64,000 nucleotides of DNA from Paenibacillus massiliensis 2301065 = DSM 16942 (GTDB lineage: Bacteria; Bacillota; Bacilli; Paenibacillales; Paenibacillaceae): NCBI RefSeq assembly GCF_000377505.1, contig NZ_KB898185.1, positions 372,001-436,000 of the forward strand. The letters are read 5' to 3'. The translations under genes were made by a program, and so were the position numbers. Shown in pieces: positions 48,129-56,663 of this stretch (the first letter of the stretch is position 1; every line of letters starts with the position of its first letter). A model generated the notes under the pieces. That model saw only the letters and a program-made list of their open reading frames with translations. It made no database searches and was not told where the DNA came from.

Positions 48129-48350
48129 GTTGCTTCCTCCTCACGGTACGGGAATGGACACCGCCATCTGTGTCTTACAAGTTCATTACCCTTCTCTTCA
48201 AATCATAAACGATCCTGCCTGCAAAAAAGTTTCAGAAATCGCTGAAAGTAGTTACAATTTCTTTAGAATCGCTTGGTGGGCAAGCGTCTGGATGAACCTA
48301 ATGCTACAGTGGTCTGCTTCTTGCAGCAGTCTGTTTCTTACAATTGCCTG

Positions 48351-48506
48351 TTATCGCAGTAGCCCAAGCTTTCTAGCTCGTTCCTCCGAGAGAATAAACT
48401 CCTCACTCTCCCATACTGTATCATCCTCATCCAAGCCAAACATCGTCATGATCTCAGGCCAGATCCCCTTCTCCAGCGCTTCCTGCTGCGTGATGATGAC
48501 CTTCAT
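48351..48506 (-). CDS. Small conserved acidic protein
   Basis: 51 aa, found by hand reading. It begins MKVIITQQEALEKGIWPEIM and continues with an acidic segment (GLDEDDTVWESEEFILSEERARKL). AAGGAGTG lies 7 nt before the ATG. Codon use is normal for this genome. I recall similar short proteins in other Paenibacillus genomes but cannot name a family. The amphipathic helical ends suggest a soluble protein or adaptor. No partner gene is evident. Confidence 0.75.
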   Translation of the reverse strand: MKVIITQQEALEKGIWPEIMTMFGLDEDDTVWESEEFILSEERARKLGLLR

Positions 48507-48713
48507 ACATTAACACTCCTTTTATTCTACAGGCTGTTTGATACGTCTCTTACCCATTACCTAGCGCCTAATCTCAGCGCCGCCCAGATCATTGCTTATT
48601 GCTATGTATGCTAATTGAACTGATTTGGCTACGATTGATCCACAATCCAGCCCATACCTAGATCTTATGACATAGCTTGGCCCCGATCTGCAGCAGCAAC
48701 TTCGCTCTTCCAA

Positions 48714-48807
48714 GTGAAATCAATCCTCTACGTTGCAATCACTCTTCTATTTGCAATCACTCTTCTATTTGCAATCACTCTTTCTATGTGAGATCACATT
48801 TTCTACG
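48714..48807. repeat. 18-bp tandem repeat
   Basis: Core units TTGCAATCACTCTTCTAT at 48733 and 48751, a 19-bp variant at 48769, and diverged copies at both ends (GTGAAATCAATCCTCTACG before, GTGAGATCACATTTTCTACG after). About five units in all. Confidence 0.88.
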
Positions 48808-48906
48808 TACAATCAATATACTTGTCTTATTTACTATATACACAGGTTTGTCCAGGTATGCATACTTAAATGTATACTTTAATGCCTAATTTCTTTGCAA
48901 ATAAAT

Positions 48907-48951
48907 AAAGAGCCACAGGATTCACCCAAAAGGTGAGACCCATGACTCTTC
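48907..48951 (-). terminator. Terminator after the lactonase gene
   Basis: On the minus strand AAGAG-CA ... TG-CTCTT encloses GGTCTCACC/GGGTGAATCC pairing, followed by TTTATTTATTTG. It lies about 80 bp after the stop. Confidence 0.75.
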
Positions 48952-48964
48952 ACTTCATTTCCTA

Positions 48965-49006
48965 TCTGTATTCTCTATGTTCATTTCTGTATTCTCTATG
49001 TTCATT
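48965..49006. repeat. Perfect 21-bp tandem duplication
   Basis: Two identical copies of TCTGTATTCTCTATGTTCATT (48965 and 48986), directly between the lactonase stop and its terminator. Confidence 0.9.
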
Positions 49007-49032
49007 GCTCCCATCAACTAGCATGGAATGCA

Positions 49033-50112
49033 TTAGATGGAGAAGTATACTGGCTTCACGCATACCGGCTTCGATACTTCAACGCTGAGTCCGGTGTATT
49101 GCAAGCGACCTGTTGTGCGATCTACCTTGAAGGTCACAATGTTGTTGGTGTCACGGTTTGCAGCAAGCAGGAATTCCCCGCCAGGTACGATAGCAAAGTG
49201 ACGTGGGTGACCGCCTTCTACAGATACATATTCAACCACTTCCAGCTTGCCGGATTCGCTATCAAAAGCATAGACCACAATGCTGTCATGTCCACGGTTA
49301 GAGCCGTATACATACTTTCCGTCCTCAGACACTGCGATCTCAGCCGTCGTATTCTCGCCCTCGAAGCCGGCAGGAAGTGTGGAGATGTTGCCTACCTCTG
49401 TAAGCTGTCCCTTCTCAGCATCATAAGCAAATGTCGTCACAGAAGAATCTACCTCGTTGATTACAAAAGCATATTTGCCATTAGGATGGAATGCCAAGTG
49501 GCGTGGGCCTGCACCCGGATGCGTCTTAGTCTCCCCGTGCAGTACCAGCTTGTCACCTTCAACCTTGTAAGAGCGGATCACGTCGAGACCGAGGTCCTGT
49601 ACGAACAGGAAACGTCCATCCGGGCTGTAGAAGGAGGAGTGTGGATGTGGGCGATCCTGACGCTCTGGATGGTGTCCATGACCTTCATGCTGTGCAACAT
49701 CCAGTAGCTCGCCGATCTCGCCATTCTCGCGGATCGCCAGGAGTCCAATCATACCACCATGATAGCTGGTTACGGTAAGGTAAGGCAGCGTGTCATGCTG
49801 TTGAATATGGCAAGTCGTTCCAGCAACGGTGTTTACGCGATTCAGCAGAGTCAGCTTGCCAGTAGATGGGTCAATGTCGAAGGATACTGCTTCTCCGGCT
49901 TTGCCGCCTTCTTCCGTCAATCTGTCGCTGATGGAATAGAGCTTACGCTGATCCGCATCCACATGCACGAACGTAGGGTTGCTCAGACCGGACTGCTCGT
50001 CCAACAACTCCAGGGCACCTGTTTTTTCATCAAAAGCGTATACGTATACGCCGCTCCCTTGACTTTCAGCATAGGAACCTGCAAATACCAATAATTTTTG
50101 TGCATTAGACAT
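49033..50112 (-). CDS. Lactonase family beta-propeller protein (6-phosphogluconolactonase-like)
   Basis: 359 aa seven-bladed propeller of the YkgB/Pgl type. Blade signatures are repeated: GVYVYAFDEKTGALELLDEQSGLSNPTFVHVD, HPNGKYAFVINEVDSSVTTF, SEDGKYVYGSNRGHDSIVVYAFD, GGHPRHFAIVPGGEFLLAANRDTNNIVTF. Histidines and arginines near RQDRPHPHSSF and GAGPRHLAF are expected in the active site. It hydrolyses 6-phosphogluconolactone, product of Zwf, whose gene lies about 4 kb away. GAGGAGG before the ATG. Confidence 0.92.
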   Translation of the reverse strand: MSNAQKLLVFAGSYAESQGSGVYVYAFDEKTGALELLDEQSGLSNPTFVHVDADQRKLYSISDRLTEEGGKAGEAVSFDIDPSTGKLTLLNRVNTVAGTTCHIQQHDTLPYLTVTSYHGGMIGLLAIRENGEIGELLDVAQHEGHGHHPERQDRPHPHSSFYSPDGRFLFVQDLGLDVIRSYKVEGDKLVLHGETKTHPGAGPRHLAFHPNGKYAFVINEVDSSVTTFAYDAEKGQLTEVGNISTLPAGFEGENTTAEIAVSEDGKYVYGSNRGHDSIVVYAFDSESGKLEVVEYVSVEGGHPRHFAIVPGGEFLLAANRDTNNIVTFKVDRTTGRLQYTGLSVEVSKPVCVKPVYFSI

Positions 50113-50225
50113 GTGAATATCCTCCTCGGTGTGTTAAAAATAGTATAGAATGTGTAGAAAATGAATGACTACATGTGGTTGTCAGTAGAGACCCACTATG
50201 GATCGCCTTTCTTCATTAGAAGCGG

Positions 50226-50678
50226 CTATCCGGCATCATCCAGCACCACGACTGCCTGAGTAGACAGCTCTACATTGCCCGCCAAGGCGCGAGAGATCAT
50301 ACACGATTGCTCTGCCTTGTCAGCCAGACGCTCCGCCTGCACCAGATGCTCATGGCTTGATCCAGCAGCAAGCACAATTCGTGGGCGGTGAATAATACGC
50401 CGGTAAGTAAATATGTTATTCGTCACATCCACAATGCCTTCAGAGGACAAAGCTAGCGATTGAACTAGCAATCCTGCTCTCTCCATCATAGCAGCTAATG
50501 TAATGATATAACAGGTGGACGCCGCACCCAGCAGCATTTCATCCGGGTTGGTCCCCGTGCCGGGTCCACCCATCTCTGCAGGTATGGAGATCACTGAACG
50601 CAGACCGCCTGCATCAATCTCCCCTTCACTGTTACGCCCACCCTTCCAGGTAGCCTCCAAATGAAATACATGCTCCAC
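50226..50678 (-). CDS. OsmC family peroxidase-like protein
   Basis: 150 aa from the GTG at 50678, 9 nt after AAAGGAG; an ATG two codons upstream is only 3 nt from the site, and the ATG at 50699 lies before it. OsmC/Ohr fold with the two redox cysteines: LLGAASTCYIITLAAMMERAG and AEQSCMISRALAG. It reduces organic hydroperoxides using small thiols. The start is the only uncertain point. Confidence 0.88.
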   Translation of the reverse strand: MEHVFHLEATWKGGRNSEGEIDAGGLRSVISIPAEMGGPGTGTNPDEMLLGAASTCYIITLAAMMERAGLLVQSLALSSEGIVDVTNNIFTYRRIIHRPRIVLAAGSSHEHLVQAERLADKAEQSCMISRALAGNVELSTQAVVVLDDAG

Positions 50679-50825
50679 AACCATCAGCTCCTTTCCCATG
50701 GACTCTTACCATAATCTCTGTCAGCTCAGACATTTCATTCTTTATTTCATGGCGCTGATTCCTTGACACAGACTCGGGCAGCATTAACTCATCAGCACTA
50801 ACTAAGCGACATTGGCAAGCCCTGT

Positions 50826-52037
50826 CTACGTGAGCTCCTTGCCCTTCGTCTCCGTACCAAGAAATAGCACAGCGAAGGCTCCAATCAGAATAGCGATAAA
50901 GAAGATGCTGAATACCGTGACAAGACTGACACCGCTAGCAAGCAGAATCCCGACCAGATAAGGGCCAATAACCCCACCGATTCGGCCAAAGGAAGCTGAC
51001 ATGCCAACGCCAGTCGAACGTACAGATGTTGGGTACAGCTCTGGTGTGTAGGCATACATACCACCCCAGGCCCCCAGATTGAAAAATGATAGGCAGATGC
51101 CTGCTGCCAGCAAGGAGCCTGCGCTCTCCGCTGTACCGAACCAGATCGCAGCTCCTGCCGTAAGTAGCAGGTAGACCACCAGCACGAATTTGCGTCCCAG
51201 CTTCTCAATGAAATAGGCCGCCGTAAAATAACCTGGAAGCTGTGCCAATGTCATAATCAGTACATATTCGAAGCTCTTCACCAGCGTGAAGCCCTTTAGT
51301 ACCATGACACTTGGCAGCCATAGGAACATGCCATAGTAGGAGAATACTACGGTGAACCATAGCACCCAGAGCATAATCGTGGATCTACGATGAGGCACCG
51401 ACCAGATCGAGCGCAGTCTATCACCTAACGGCAGACGGTTCGCCCTTTGCTGAAGATAGCGAGGCGGGTCCTCTATGGCTTTGCGTAGATACAGAGCATA
51501 CAGAGCAGGTATGGCCCCGATCAAGAAAGCTGCCTCCCAACCAAAGCGTGGAATGACGAAGTAGCCTACGAGTGCTGCCACAATCCAGCCACCCGCCCAG
51601 AAGCTCTCCAGCAGCACGACCATTCGGCCGCGTTCATTCGCTGGAACGGATTCGGAGACCAAGGTAGAAGCAACTGGTAGCTCTCCCCCAAGGCCTACCC
51701 CTGCTACAAAGCGTAGAATCAGTAGCATACCAAAGCCCACGGCAAAGGCAGATAAGCCTGTCGCGATTGAAAAGACGAGCAGTGTCCACATTAGAATCAC
51801 TTTACGTCCATACTTATCCGCCAGAATTCCAGCAAAGGCGGCTCCAAAGACCATCCCAATAGAATTCATGGCTGTCAGCAGCCCAACTTGCTCCTTCCCA
51901 AGCTGCCAATCAGCAGCCAATGCAGCTACCACAAAAGACAGCAGTCCGATATCCATGGCATCGAACAGCCAGCTGAGTCCTGCACTGAACAGCAGCTTTT
52001 TCTTCTTGGCAGGGCTCAAAGCAGGAGTATCATTCAT
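50826..52037 (-). CDS. MFS transporter (NiaP/YceI-like)
   Basis: 403 aa with 12 hydrophobic helices. MFS loop motif GILADKYGRKVILMWTL between helices 2 and 3, RFVAGVGLGGELPVASTLVSE in helix 4 and the PELYPTSVRSTGVGMSASFGRIGG signature near the end, as in sugar/aromatic-acid porters. LFDAMDIGLLSFV in helix 1 (conserved Asp) and the overall sequence are close to Bacillus YceI/NiaP, a nicotinate transporter; the substrate is inferred. A palindrome lies 27 bp upstream of the start. Confidence 0.88.
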   Translation of the reverse strand: MNDTPALSPAKKKKLLFSAGLSWLFDAMDIGLLSFVVAALAADWQLGKEQVGLLTAMNSIGMVFGAAFAGILADKYGRKVILMWTLLVFSIATGLSAFAVGFGMLLILRFVAGVGLGGELPVASTLVSESVPANERGRMVVLLESFWAGGWIVAALVGYFVIPRFGWEAAFLIGAIPALYALYLRKAIEDPPRYLQQRANRLPLGDRLRSIWSVPHRRSTIMLWVLWFTVVFSYYGMFLWLPSVMVLKGFTLVKSFEYVLIMTLAQLPGYFTAAYFIEKLGRKFVLVVYLLLTAGAAIWFGTAESAGSLLAAGICLSFFNLGAWGGMYAYTPELYPTSVRSTGVGMSASFGRIGGVIGPYLVGILLASGVSLVTVFSIFFIAILIGAFAVLFLGTETKGKELT

Positions 52038-52063
52038 ATTCTCGCCCCTTATCCATGTACAAT

Positions 52064-52080
52064 GTTATGTATTGCATAAC
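52064..52080 (-). promoter_or_regulatory. Palindrome in the 5' region of the MFS gene
   Basis: GTTATG-TATTG-CATAAC is a perfect 6+6 inverted repeat with outer TACA/TGTA extension (two-base bulge). It is 27 bp upstream of the MFS start, where a repressor could block transcription. The binding protein is unknown; NiaR is one guess if the gene is niaP. Confidence 0.45.
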
Positions 52081-52209
52081 TGTAGGTCGAATTGGCAGAC
52101 AGCAATGCATCCGCATATTGACCCTCTCCCCTCAGGAGGTATACAGTAATGATTATACATCCAAATTCATCATTTGCATAAAACAAACAAGCGACTTTTC
52201 AATCAAATC

Positions 52210-52297
52210 ATCGAGCACTCGCGCATTTCGCATGGAACCTGCTGAGCTTGTCCATCAGGAACATGCAGCTGAATGTGCTTCTTGTTGAGTGTTCGAT
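52210..52297 (+). other. Possible structured leader upstream of the AEC transporter
   Basis: The outer stem ATCGAGCACTC pairs with GAGTGTTCGAT (one G-T). Inside, GCATG-CCTG pairs with CAGG-CATGC with a symmetric purine internal loop. It ends 70 bp before the start of the AEC gene. It does not match any riboswitch consensus I know. With G-T pairs allowed, a stem of this length can arise by chance. Confidence 0.3.
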
Positions 52298-52367
52298 TCG
52301 AGTGAGTAATGCAACAGGCTTAATTCAGTTATTTGATTGAAAACCTTTCAGAAAGTAGGAGTCATCG

Positions 52368-53291
52368 TTGCTGCATACGTTCCTGATTACGCTCTATGAA
52401 GTATTTGTCCCTATTGCCCTACCGCTCATCGCCGGAGCAGCACTTGCCCGGTTCCGCTCTATGGAGACACGACCGTTGACCACGCTCGCTCTATATGTAC
52501 TTAGTCCGGCCATCATCTATCATACGTTAGCGAATACTGCCATTTCCTATGCTGATGTGCGCGATAGCGTTCTATTCTCACTGAGCAATCTGCTCGTGCT
52601 ATGGTTGCTTGCAATCAGCGCTTCCCGATTGCTCAGGCTGGATCGGTCGGAGCAGGCTGGTCTTACACTAGTAGTTGCCTTTACGAATAGTGTTAATTAT
52701 GGGCTTCCGCTTGTCTTGCTGGCCTTCGGTCAGCTCGGTCTGGACAAGGCCTCGGTATATGTCGTTACCCAGATGATTATCGTCAATACCGTCGGTATTC
52801 TATTCGCAGCACGTTCACACTTTAACTGGAAGCAGGCTGGCTTGTCCGTATTGCGACTGCCCAGCATTTATGCAGCACTAGCCGCCATGCTTGTCCGTGG
52901 CGCAGACTGGCCGCTGCCTTCGGCACTACAGGAAGGAATCTCACTGATTGCCGCTGCCTATTCTCCGGTAGTACTGGTCATCCTTGGTGCGCAAATGCTT
53001 CATGTCTACAGGGCTCCGCGTGCAGAGCAGATGGATCGGGCCTTTTGGGCCGGAATGGGCATTCGCTTGTTGATTAGTCCGGCTGCTGCTTTTGCCATCC
53101 TGCTGCTGCTGAATGTCGAAGACACCCTGTTCCGGGTGTTATTGATTTTGGCTTCAATGCCTACCGCGGTGAATGCAGTCCTGCTCGCCGAGCAATTCGA
53201 CGCCTCGCCAAGGCTGGTCTCTCGCTGTATTTTGTGGACGACATTGTTATCGTTCATCCTGTTGCCACTTTTCATTTCCTGGCTTGCCTGA
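52368..53291 (+). CDS. AEC family transporter (auxin efflux carrier type)
   Basis: 307 aa membrane protein with ten hydrophobic segments. It shows the AEC/MleP pattern: IALPLIAGAALARFRSM at the start, TLALYVLSPAIIYHTLAN, FTNSVNYGLPLVLLAFG in the middle (the conserved NxxxxGLP crossing) and LASMPTAVNAVLLAEQF near the end. It exports or exchanges small organic anions such as malate. TTG start after TAGGAG. Divergent from the MFS gene. Confidence 0.9.
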   Translation: MLHTFLITLYEVFVPIALPLIAGAALARFRSMETRPLTTLALYVLSPAIIYHTLANTAISYADVRDSVLFSLSNLLVLWLLAISASRLLRLDRSEQAGLTLVVAFTNSVNYGLPLVLLAFGQLGLDKASVYVVTQMIIVNTVGILFAARSHFNWKQAGLSVLRLPSIYAALAAMLVRGADWPLPSALQEGISLIAAAYSPVVLVILGAQMLHVYRAPRAEQMDRAFWAGMGIRLLISPAAAFAILLLLNVEDTLFRVLLILASMPTAVNAVLLAEQFDASPRLVSRCILWTTLLSFILLPLFISWLA

Positions 53292-53407
53292 GGCTCTATG
53301 AATGAAGGACACTGGACACAGCACACAGCCTGTAGTCCAATCATACTCAGCACTAACGAAGCGATGAATCCATCGCCCCTCAAGTTCACAGCCCCACACA
53401 GCATCTC

Positions 53408-53448
53408 AAAAAAAGACGGAAGCCCGGCCTCACGGCCAGCTCCCGTCT
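53408..53448 (-). terminator. Terminator of the 26-residue peptide gene
   Basis: On the minus strand AGACGG-AGC-GGCC pairs with GGCC-GCT-CCGTCT and is followed by TTTTTTT. It begins 10 bp after the small-peptide stop codon. Confidence 0.88.
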
Positions 53449-53457
53449 TCTGGAAAC

Positions 53458-53538
53458 CTACGACCTACCGGCACCAGAACTCAGACCGATGATCATGACG
53501 ATGAGCACCAGCAGTTGGATGAGTGTCTCGATACTCAC
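53458..53538 (-). CDS. Very short hydrophobic peptide (candidate membrane peptide or toxin-like)
   Basis: 26 aa, found by hand reading. MSIETLIQLLVLIVMIIG is followed by a Ser/Gly/Arg tail. GTG start 7 nt after GGAGGCG and a strong terminator 10 bp after the stop. One membrane helix (residues 4-18) spans almost the whole peptide. Terminator placement shows the short unit is transcribed on this strand, either with the HMCES-like gene 140 bp upstream or from its own promoter. It resembles type I toxin or small regulatory membrane peptides in layout only. No antisense RNA was identified. Confidence 0.5.
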   Translation of the reverse strand: MSIETLIQLLVLIVMIIGLSSGAGRS

Positions 53539-53676
53539 ATCCAATCGCCTCCATCCCTCATGGAATGCTCCTTCGGCCGATTCCCCTCTCCCCGGAACCT
53601 TGCGCAGTTTCCCACTAACATACCTATGAGGGATGTGACGGAATTATGTATTACGAAGGCTGGTGCTTCTATGAAG

Positions 53677-54351
53677 TCATGGCTTGAACCAGGCCAGCTT
53701 CAGATCCATTTCCTGGATGCACTGTCTAGTATCATGCTGATCATTTCCGACGAGGGGAGTTACTGGATAGATCTGCATATCTGATTCCTCATAGGTCTGT
53801 AGCAGCGGCATCAGCCGATCCATCTCCTGAATGTCTGGATCAAGCCAGCGATCGACTTGGTCAGCGGTCAGGATGGCTGGCATACGCGAATCGAATTCAC
53901 GAATGGCCGTATTGGCCACGGTCGTGAGCATCGTGCAGGTCCGAAGCGGCTCCTTGCGCGTATCCTTCCATACCTCGTATAATCCGGCCACCGCGAACAT
54001 GGCCTGCCCCGGGAGCACAACTCTTACTGCACAGCTCCGCTTTCCTTCATTTCTCCAATAATAGAAGCCATTGCAAGGAATGATACAGCGCCGGGTCTCA
54101 ATCATTTTGCGATAAGTGGGATTTACACGTACCGTGCTTAGCTCAGCATTCACGCAATCTTTGCCCCAATAAGGAATGATGCCCCAGCGAAATTCATCAA
54201 GTACACGCTCGCCATCTTGCTCCAGCACGATGGGAACTTGTTGGGTCGGACTCATGTTGTACCTTGTCTTATAATAATACATGACCCGCTGCACCCCGAA
54301 ATACTCCCGGACCTCATCTAGCTCCGCAGATAACGAAAATCTTCTGCACAT
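53677..54351 (-). CDS. SOS response-associated peptidase family protein (HMCES/YedK-like)
   Basis: 224 aa. The N-terminal MCRRF gives the catalytic Cys2 that links to abasic sites in single-stranded DNA. Asn in RVNPTYRKM and the RRCIIPCNGFYYW segment match the family. Two active-site residues of E. coli YedK look changed: the Glu of the usual GFYEW is Tyr, and the His of the usual HxRMP is Asp (FDSRMPAIL). It may still cross-link but not resolve the adduct in the same way. Next to zwf, read in the same direction. Confidence 0.88.
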   Translation of the reverse strand: MCRRFSLSAELDEVREYFGVQRVMYYYKTRYNMSPTQQVPIVLEQDGERVLDEFRWGIIPYWGKDCVNAELSTVRVNPTYRKMIETRRCIIPCNGFYYWRNEGKRSCAVRVVLPGQAMFAVAGLYEVWKDTRKEPLRTCTMLTTVANTAIREFDSRMPAILTADQVDRWLDPDIQEMDRLMPLLQTYEESDMQIYPVTPLVGNDQHDTRQCIQEMDLKLAWFKP

Positions 54352-54409
54352 GTCATCATCACAATCCTTTCTGGTTGCTATGATTACAGTGTGCAGAATT
54401 TATGGAAAA

Positions 54410-55903
54410 TTATACAGGAATCTCCTTGGTCCGAGGCTCGTACGCATCCAGATGCCAACGGAAGCCATCGCTCGCCAGCAGATCATCCGATGCCTGTGGG
54501 CCACAGCTTCCTGCAGGATATGGATACAGTGGGAAGGAAGCTACCTGGAAGGCATCCAGAATTGGTTGTACCCATGCCCAGGATAGCTCTACCTCTGCCC
54601 AATGCGCAAAGAAGGTGGAATCTCCCTGCCAAGCATCCAGGATCAAACGCTCGTAAGCTTCAGGGACATTACCTGCTGGTGCATGGAAATCCATCGTAAT
54701 CTTCTCAAGCTCTCCGTTAAGCGGATTGGTGCTGTTGAGCTGTAGACTGGCTCCCTCCTGCGGATTGACGGAGATCACTAGCAGATTCGGAGCAGCAGCC
54801 CCGTGAACGCCTGTATGGGCTACAGATGTCTTCGACTTGAATTCCACTACAATGCGCGTCGATTTCTCTTTCATCCGTTTACCTGAACGCAAATAAAACG
54901 GAACGCCACGCCATTGCTCATTATCAATCCACGCTCGCGCTGCAATAAAGGTGTCATTGCTCGAATCTGCCTCAATACCAGGCTCCTCCAGATAACCGAC
55001 ATAAGCGGTGCCCTGATGCTCAGCTGCTGTGTATTGCCCACGGACAATGTCGTTCGATACATCAGCCGTCTGTAAAGGACGAATGGCCTCCATCACCTTT
55101 CGCTTGGCCGTACGGATCCCTTCCGGGGTGAAATGCTCAGGTTCCGGCATGGCTGTCATCATGAGCATTTGTAGCAAATGATTTTGAATCATATCACGTA
55201 GCGCGCCCGAATGATCATAATAAGCAGCTCGCTCCTCCACACCAACGGTCTCGGAGGCAGTAATCTGAATATTCGCGATATGCTCGCGATTCCAGATACC
55301 CTGCAGCAACGGATTCGCGAACTTCAGCGTCTCCAGATTCTGAATCATCGGTTTGCCAAGATAATGGTCAATACGGTAAATTTCCTCTTCCGCAAATGCC
55401 TGACTCAGATGCTCGTTCAGCTTACGTGCAGATTCCAGATCATGACCGAACGGCTTCTCGATGATGAGTCGCTTCCAGCCTTGGGTACCTGCGAGTCCGC
55501 TGTCTCTGATCTGACCTGCAATAACCTCGAAAAACTCTGGGGCAACCGATAGATAAAACAAACGATTACCCGGGATGCCCAGCTCTGCTTCACGCTGCTC
55601 CGCCATGTGCAGAAGCTTCTTGTAGTCTTCGGCATGATGTACGTTCAGCGAGCAATATTGAAAGGCGGATAAGAATTGACCCATGCGGGCTGTATCCCCA
55701 TCCTTCTGTCTTGCAAATTCAATAATGGAATGTTCTACCCGCTGGCGGAAATCAACATCTGTTACCTCACGTCGGCCTAGGCCAATTACAGAGAATGAAG
55801 CAGGAATTTTGCCCTCGATGAATAGTTGATATAATGCAGGATATATTTTGCGCTTTGCCAGGTCCCCTGTTGCCCCGAACAAGACAAATGTAGTTGCTTC
55901 CAT
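54410..55903 (-). CDS. zwf: Glucose-6-phosphate 1-dehydrogenase
   Basis: 497 aa. NADP-binding FGATGDLAKRKIYPALYQL (9-27), the substrate-binding RIDHYLGKPMIQN signature, IIEKPFGHDL and FYLRSGKRMKEK are all intact. First step of the oxidative pentose phosphate pathway; the lactonase at 49033 can supply the second. ATG preceded by a GAGGG site. No gnd is adjacent. Confidence 0.97.
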   Translation of the reverse strand: MEATTFVLFGATGDLAKRKIYPALYQLFIEGKIPASFSVIGLGRREVTDVDFRQRVEHSIIEFARQKDGDTARMGQFLSAFQYCSLNVHHAEDYKKLLHMAEQREAELGIPGNRLFYLSVAPEFFEVIAGQIRDSGLAGTQGWKRLIIEKPFGHDLESARKLNEHLSQAFAEEEIYRIDHYLGKPMIQNLETLKFANPLLQGIWNREHIANIQITASETVGVEERAAYYDHSGALRDMIQNHLLQMLMMTAMPEPEHFTPEGIRTAKRKVMEAIRPLQTADVSNDIVRGQYTAAEHQGTAYVGYLEEPGIEADSSNDTFIAARAWIDNEQWRGVPFYLRSGKRMKEKSTRIVVEFKSKTSVAHTGVHGAAAPNLLVISVNPQEGASLQLNSTNPLNGELEKITMDFHAPAGNVPEAYERLILDAWQGDSTFFAHWAEVELSWAWVQPILDAFQVASFPLYPYPAGSCGPQASDDLLASDGFRWHLDAYEPRTKEIPV

Positions 55904-56034
55904 GATTCAATCCCTCTTCCCCATCGTAATACAGGTCAGCCGTTGGCACCTCTGGATTTCGCTTATCCTCTATATATGAAGATGTCATATCCTAAGTGTT
56001 TATGACTCACGCCTAACGCCTAGCTTATTAAAAG

Positions 56035-56063
56035 TTACTCGTTAAATTAATGTAACCTATAAT
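56035..56063 (+). promoter_or_regulatory. Possible promoter of the YneQ-like gene
   Basis: TTACTC, 17-nt spacer, perfect TATAAT, 132 bp before the start. The -35 match is poor. The spacer includes GTAAC, which pairs with the GTTAC of the -35 region. Confidence 0.35.
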
Positions 56064-56195
56064 ACACCTTTTGGTCCTTTTTAGTCAATTTAGTCGATAT
56101 GATTTGTAAGCTATCTCACGGATTTCAATACGGGCCTATGCTATGCTATCATGTTAGTCAGGAACATCGTCTAACAGGAAGGACGGGATGACCAG

Positions 56196-56513
56196 TTGGC
56201 ATTCGGTATTACTAGACAGGAGCTGGTTGAGTGGAAAAGGCGAGTAAACAGCGGTGAGATTGCCTTTATCACACATTATTGGACCGATGAACGCTTCCCA
56301 CATGCTACAACAGTCACCAAGGTTGGCTGCTCGGACTTGAACCGGTTGGAGGACTGGTGCAGGGCGAATGGTCTGAATCCGAGGTACATTCATCGCCGGG
56401 ATGAGTATCCACATTTTGATCTGATTGGGCCACGTCAGATTGAGATATTGTCCAGCCATGGGCTGGAGGACCATCTCCGCCGCTTTCGCTTACTTCCAGC
56501 CTACAAAGCTTGA
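56196..56513 (+). CDS. YneQ-like conserved protein
   Basis: 105 aa soluble protein. MAFGITRQELVEWKRRVNSGEIAFITHYWTDERFPHATTVTKVGC is close in my memory to Bacillus YneQ. It is rich in Arg, His and Trp and has two cysteines (C45, C55). No domain function is known. TTG start; the purine-rich GGAAGGACGGG upstream serves as binding site. Single gene between divergent zwf and a strong hairpin. Confidence 0.82.
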   Translation: MAFGITRQELVEWKRRVNSGEIAFITHYWTDERFPHATTVTKVGCSDLNRLEDWCRANGLNPRYIHRRDEYPHFDLIGPRQIEILSSHGLEDHLRRFRLLPAYKA

Positions 56514-56544
56514 TCCGTCACACTTATATAACGAGTATCATGAC

Positions 56545-56593
56545 AACAGGGGCTGCATTCACGCTATTATAGCGATGTAATGCAGCCCCTGTT
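56545..56593. terminator. Long bidirectional hairpin after the YneQ-like gene
   Basis: AACAGGGGCTGCATT pairs perfectly with AATGCAGCCCCTGTT (15 bp). The loop holds a second palindrome CGCTAT-T-ATAGCG. T-rich tail on the plus strand (TTTATT). It lies between convergent genes. Confidence 0.8.
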
Positions 56594-56663
56594 TATTGGA
56601 TTCGTACTGCTTTTCAGACTAGTACTTCAACCCTTATTATGCTCAGAGTCTTGCTAAGCTTAT

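Larger units (their letters stand above)
48507..49032. other. Repeat-rich intergenic region
   Basis: 526 bp between the 51-residue gene and the lactonase stop. It contains an 18-bp tandem repeat (48714-48807), the lactonase terminator (48907-48951) and a perfect 21-bp duplication (48965-49006). No coding signal was seen. Confidence 0.6.

Noticed and set aside
49099..49707. 202-residue ORF opposite the lactonase gene
   Set aside because: Antisense shadow of a clear beta-propeller gene.
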